Below, piece after piece: positions 20,393-22,179 of a DNA stretch of 22,179 nt. Every line of letters begins with the position of its first letter. Within the stretch, counting starts at the first letter, position 1. The DNA is from Auxenochlorella pyrenoidosa (lineage: Eukaryota; Chlorophyta; Trebouxiophyceae; Chlorellales; Chlorellaceae). The stretch spans positions 1,148,776 to 1,170,954 of the forward strand of contig KQ482057.1 of assembly GCA_001430745.1 (NCBI GenBank). The letters run 5' to 3'. The notes beneath the pieces were generated by a model. It was not told the origin of the DNA, did no database searches, and saw nothing but the letters and a program-made list of their open reading frames with translations. A program made the position numbers and the translations under genes.

Positions 20393-22179
20393 ATGCCGCT
20401 GCTGCTGGTGCTTGTCATCGTGCTGCCCCCGCTGCTGCTGGTGCTGGGATTGGGCTTGGGTGCAGCGGGCGCATCCTGGTGGTGGCTGCGGCGCAGCAGG
20501 CTGCACAAACAGCCATCAATTGCTGATGCTGCAGCCGCAGCAGCTGCCGAGGCCGCAGCGTTGGAGGCTGGCATGGGAGCGTCAGAGCCTTCAGCAAAGT
20601 CGGTGGACTTTCTGCGCGGCAAGGACGGCAAGGGGCCGCTGCTGCCGCCGAGCATCCACATTGTGGCGTCCTGTGCCTCGGTGCAGCTGCCCAGCTGCAA
20701 GGCATGCCTGCCGGCAGGCCTGCCTCTGGCGGAACCCTCGCCGCCGCACCTGGCAGGGCTGCACACCGCAGGCGTCAGGCAGCACCTCCACGCGGCGCTG
20801 CAGGCACCTGAGAGCCCGAGCGCTCTGACAGCTGCGATGCAGCTTGTTGAGCGCGCCGGTGGCAGCGGGTGTGCCAGCCCTGGTGGTGGCGAGCCCGCTG
20901 GTCTGTGCCCGCCGGCTGGGGTGGGCCACCGCAAGACTGCGTCTATGGACCTGGGGCAGCTGGTGCGGGCGGGGCCCTCTGTCATCAGCCAGGTAGGCAG
21001 GGAGAGCCGGGGCTTGGGGGTGGCGGCACCGCTCTGTCTGGGAGCACTGCCACAGCCACTGCAGCAGCGTCAGGAGTCGGCCTGGGGTGCGTGCACAGCC
21101 AGGTGCCTGGCTCCCGGTGCTTGATGGGCAGCTGGCCGCTGCTGCATGCTGCTGGCCGGGGGGGGGGGGGGCGACACAGACCAACAGCCCTCAACGCCCC
21201 GCCCCACCCGGCAGGTGATGGACGACTGGGATGCGCGCAGCACCCTGTACCGCATCATGTCCCTGGACGCCTTCAACCCGCCCAGCCCGCAGCAGCACCA
21301 GGCCCGCGGCGGCCTGCTGTCCCCCGCCGCCGCTGCGCTGTTCAGCCCGGTGGCGGGCGGCGCCGGGGGTGGCGCCGGCGGGCCGCCCCCGCTGGTGGGC
21401 ATGCCCTCTGGGGAGGTGCACATGGACGAGATCGACCTCATGGAGTGCATCGGCAAGGGAGGCTACGGGTGAGCGCCAACGCGCCGGGCCGCAAGAGTCG
21501 CCGAACCGTGTGGGCTGGGCTCGTTACGCAGCCCGCAGCGAGGCATGCATGCAGACGCGGTTGGCCGCCGAGCACCCCCGACGTGCATCAGTGCGCACCG
21601 CCTTGGGCTCCCCGCTGCTCCCCTGCGCTGCGCTGCCGCCGCCCTGCTGCCCACCTCCTCCCAAAGCCCTTGGCCCCCGCAGGTGCGTGTACAAGGGCAG
21701 CTGGCGCGGCGCGGGCGTGGCCGTCAAGTACATCGTCTGCCCCACTGATGACTCGGACAGCCTGGGCCGCGCCATCCGCGAGGTGCGTGCCGGCGCGCAG
21801 CCTCAGCCGGCCCTCCTGCTGCTGTGTGCGACGCGTCGACGCCTGGCCGCCCCCGTCATGCCACAGAGCTGCAGAGCGACTGCAACCCTGCCCTGCCCCG
21901 CCTGCAGGTGGTGCTGTCCAAGAAGATGAGCCACCCCAATGTGGTGCAGTGCTACGCTTGGACGGTGCTGACAGGTGGGCTCGGCCAATGGGAGGCCGCT
22001 GCCTGCTTGCAACCCGCGAATTTTGGCCGGCCGATCGCAGGAGCAGCTCCTCTCACTGGTTCTGTGGGGCCGAGCTGGTTCTGTGGGGCGGCCCTGCCTT
22101 GTCTGAGAGCAGAAGAGCTCAGGCTGCGCCACCAAGCCGGCGTGCACTCCCACACCCTGCTTCAATGCCATAACCGCTG
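20393..22179 (+). CDS. Membrane-anchored TKL-like protein kinase, 5' part only
   Basis: The gene runs off the window. Exons: 20393-20992, 21215-21468, 21683-21782 and 21908-21974; the rest of the window is intron 4. The ATG at 20393 starts a strongly hydrophobic segment (MPLLLVLVIVLPPLLLVLGL), then WWWLRRSR, so the N-terminus is a signal anchor or single membrane helix with basic residues on its inner side. About 200 residues of Ala/Pro/Ser-rich, motif-free sequence follow. The kinase domain begins near residue 275: glycine loop IGKGGYGCVYKG, catalytic Lys in VAVKYI, the helix-C Glu in AIREVVLSKKM, then SHPNVVQCYAW. Catalytic and activation loops lie beyond the window, so activity and substrate class cannot be judged. 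The short N-lobe and HPNVVQ wording suit the tyrosine-kinase-like (Raf/MAPKKK-related) kinases common in algae. That assignment is inference. Confidence 0.85.
21158..21171 (+). repeat. G14 homopolymer in kinase intron 1
   Basis: Fourteen consecutive G in the first intron, about 43 bases before the acceptor at 21213-21214. It has the same length as the two G runs in the DIS3L gene. Confidence 0.9.

Noticed and set aside
1..22179. Bacterial-type systems, CRISPR arrays, transposases, tRNA or rRNA genes
   Set aside because: No direct repeats with regular spacers, no transposase or reverse-transcriptase motifs, and no tRNA- or rRNA-like sequence were noticed. The spliced eukaryotic genes explain most of the window.

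Overview
The window looks like nuclear DNA of a green alga, most likely a trebouxiophyte or other GC-rich chlorophyte. The evidence is high GC, many short introns (about 60-380 bases), CAG-rich coding repeats, (CA)n and G-run microsatellites in introns, and TGTAA polyadenylation signals behind two genes. The genus cannot be named from sequence alone. I rebuilt exon structures by hand from splice signals, reading-frame continuity and family motifs, so every exon boundary is a prediction.

Layout. (1) 32-1397, minus: a spliced gene of unknown function with four phase-consistent exons. (2) 1608-1762, plus: one terminal exon encoding the C-terminal end of a ubiquitin-specific protease, with no partner exons visible. 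(3) 2306 to about 6174, minus: a fusion of a UBE2Q-type E2 ubiquitin-conjugating domain with a PARP ADP-ribosyltransferase domain. (4) 7173-9965, plus: a PC-esterase of the PMR5/TBL (SGNH acyl-esterase) type. (5) 10623-19412, plus: a 20-exon gene for a DIS3-family exoribonuclease closest to the cytoplasmic DIS3L type. (6) 20393 to the window edge, plus: the 5' part of a membrane-anchored, TKL-like protein kinase.

These are ordinary eukaryotic single-gene units, not an operon. Genes 3 and 4 are divergent and share a roughly 1 kb interval. Genes 4, 5 and 6 run head-to-tail. The USP exon and the E2-PARP gene converge. The two ubiquitin-related genes are neighbours, but nothing shows that they act together.

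The best candidate for something little described is the E2-PARP fusion, which would place ubiquitin transfer and (probably mono-) ADP-ribosylation in one polypeptide. Also notable are a high share of apparent GC-AG introns across three genes, an animal-type DIS3L with a degenerate PIN nuclease site in an alga, an orphan USP exon, and an Asp-to-Glu change in the esterase catalytic motif.
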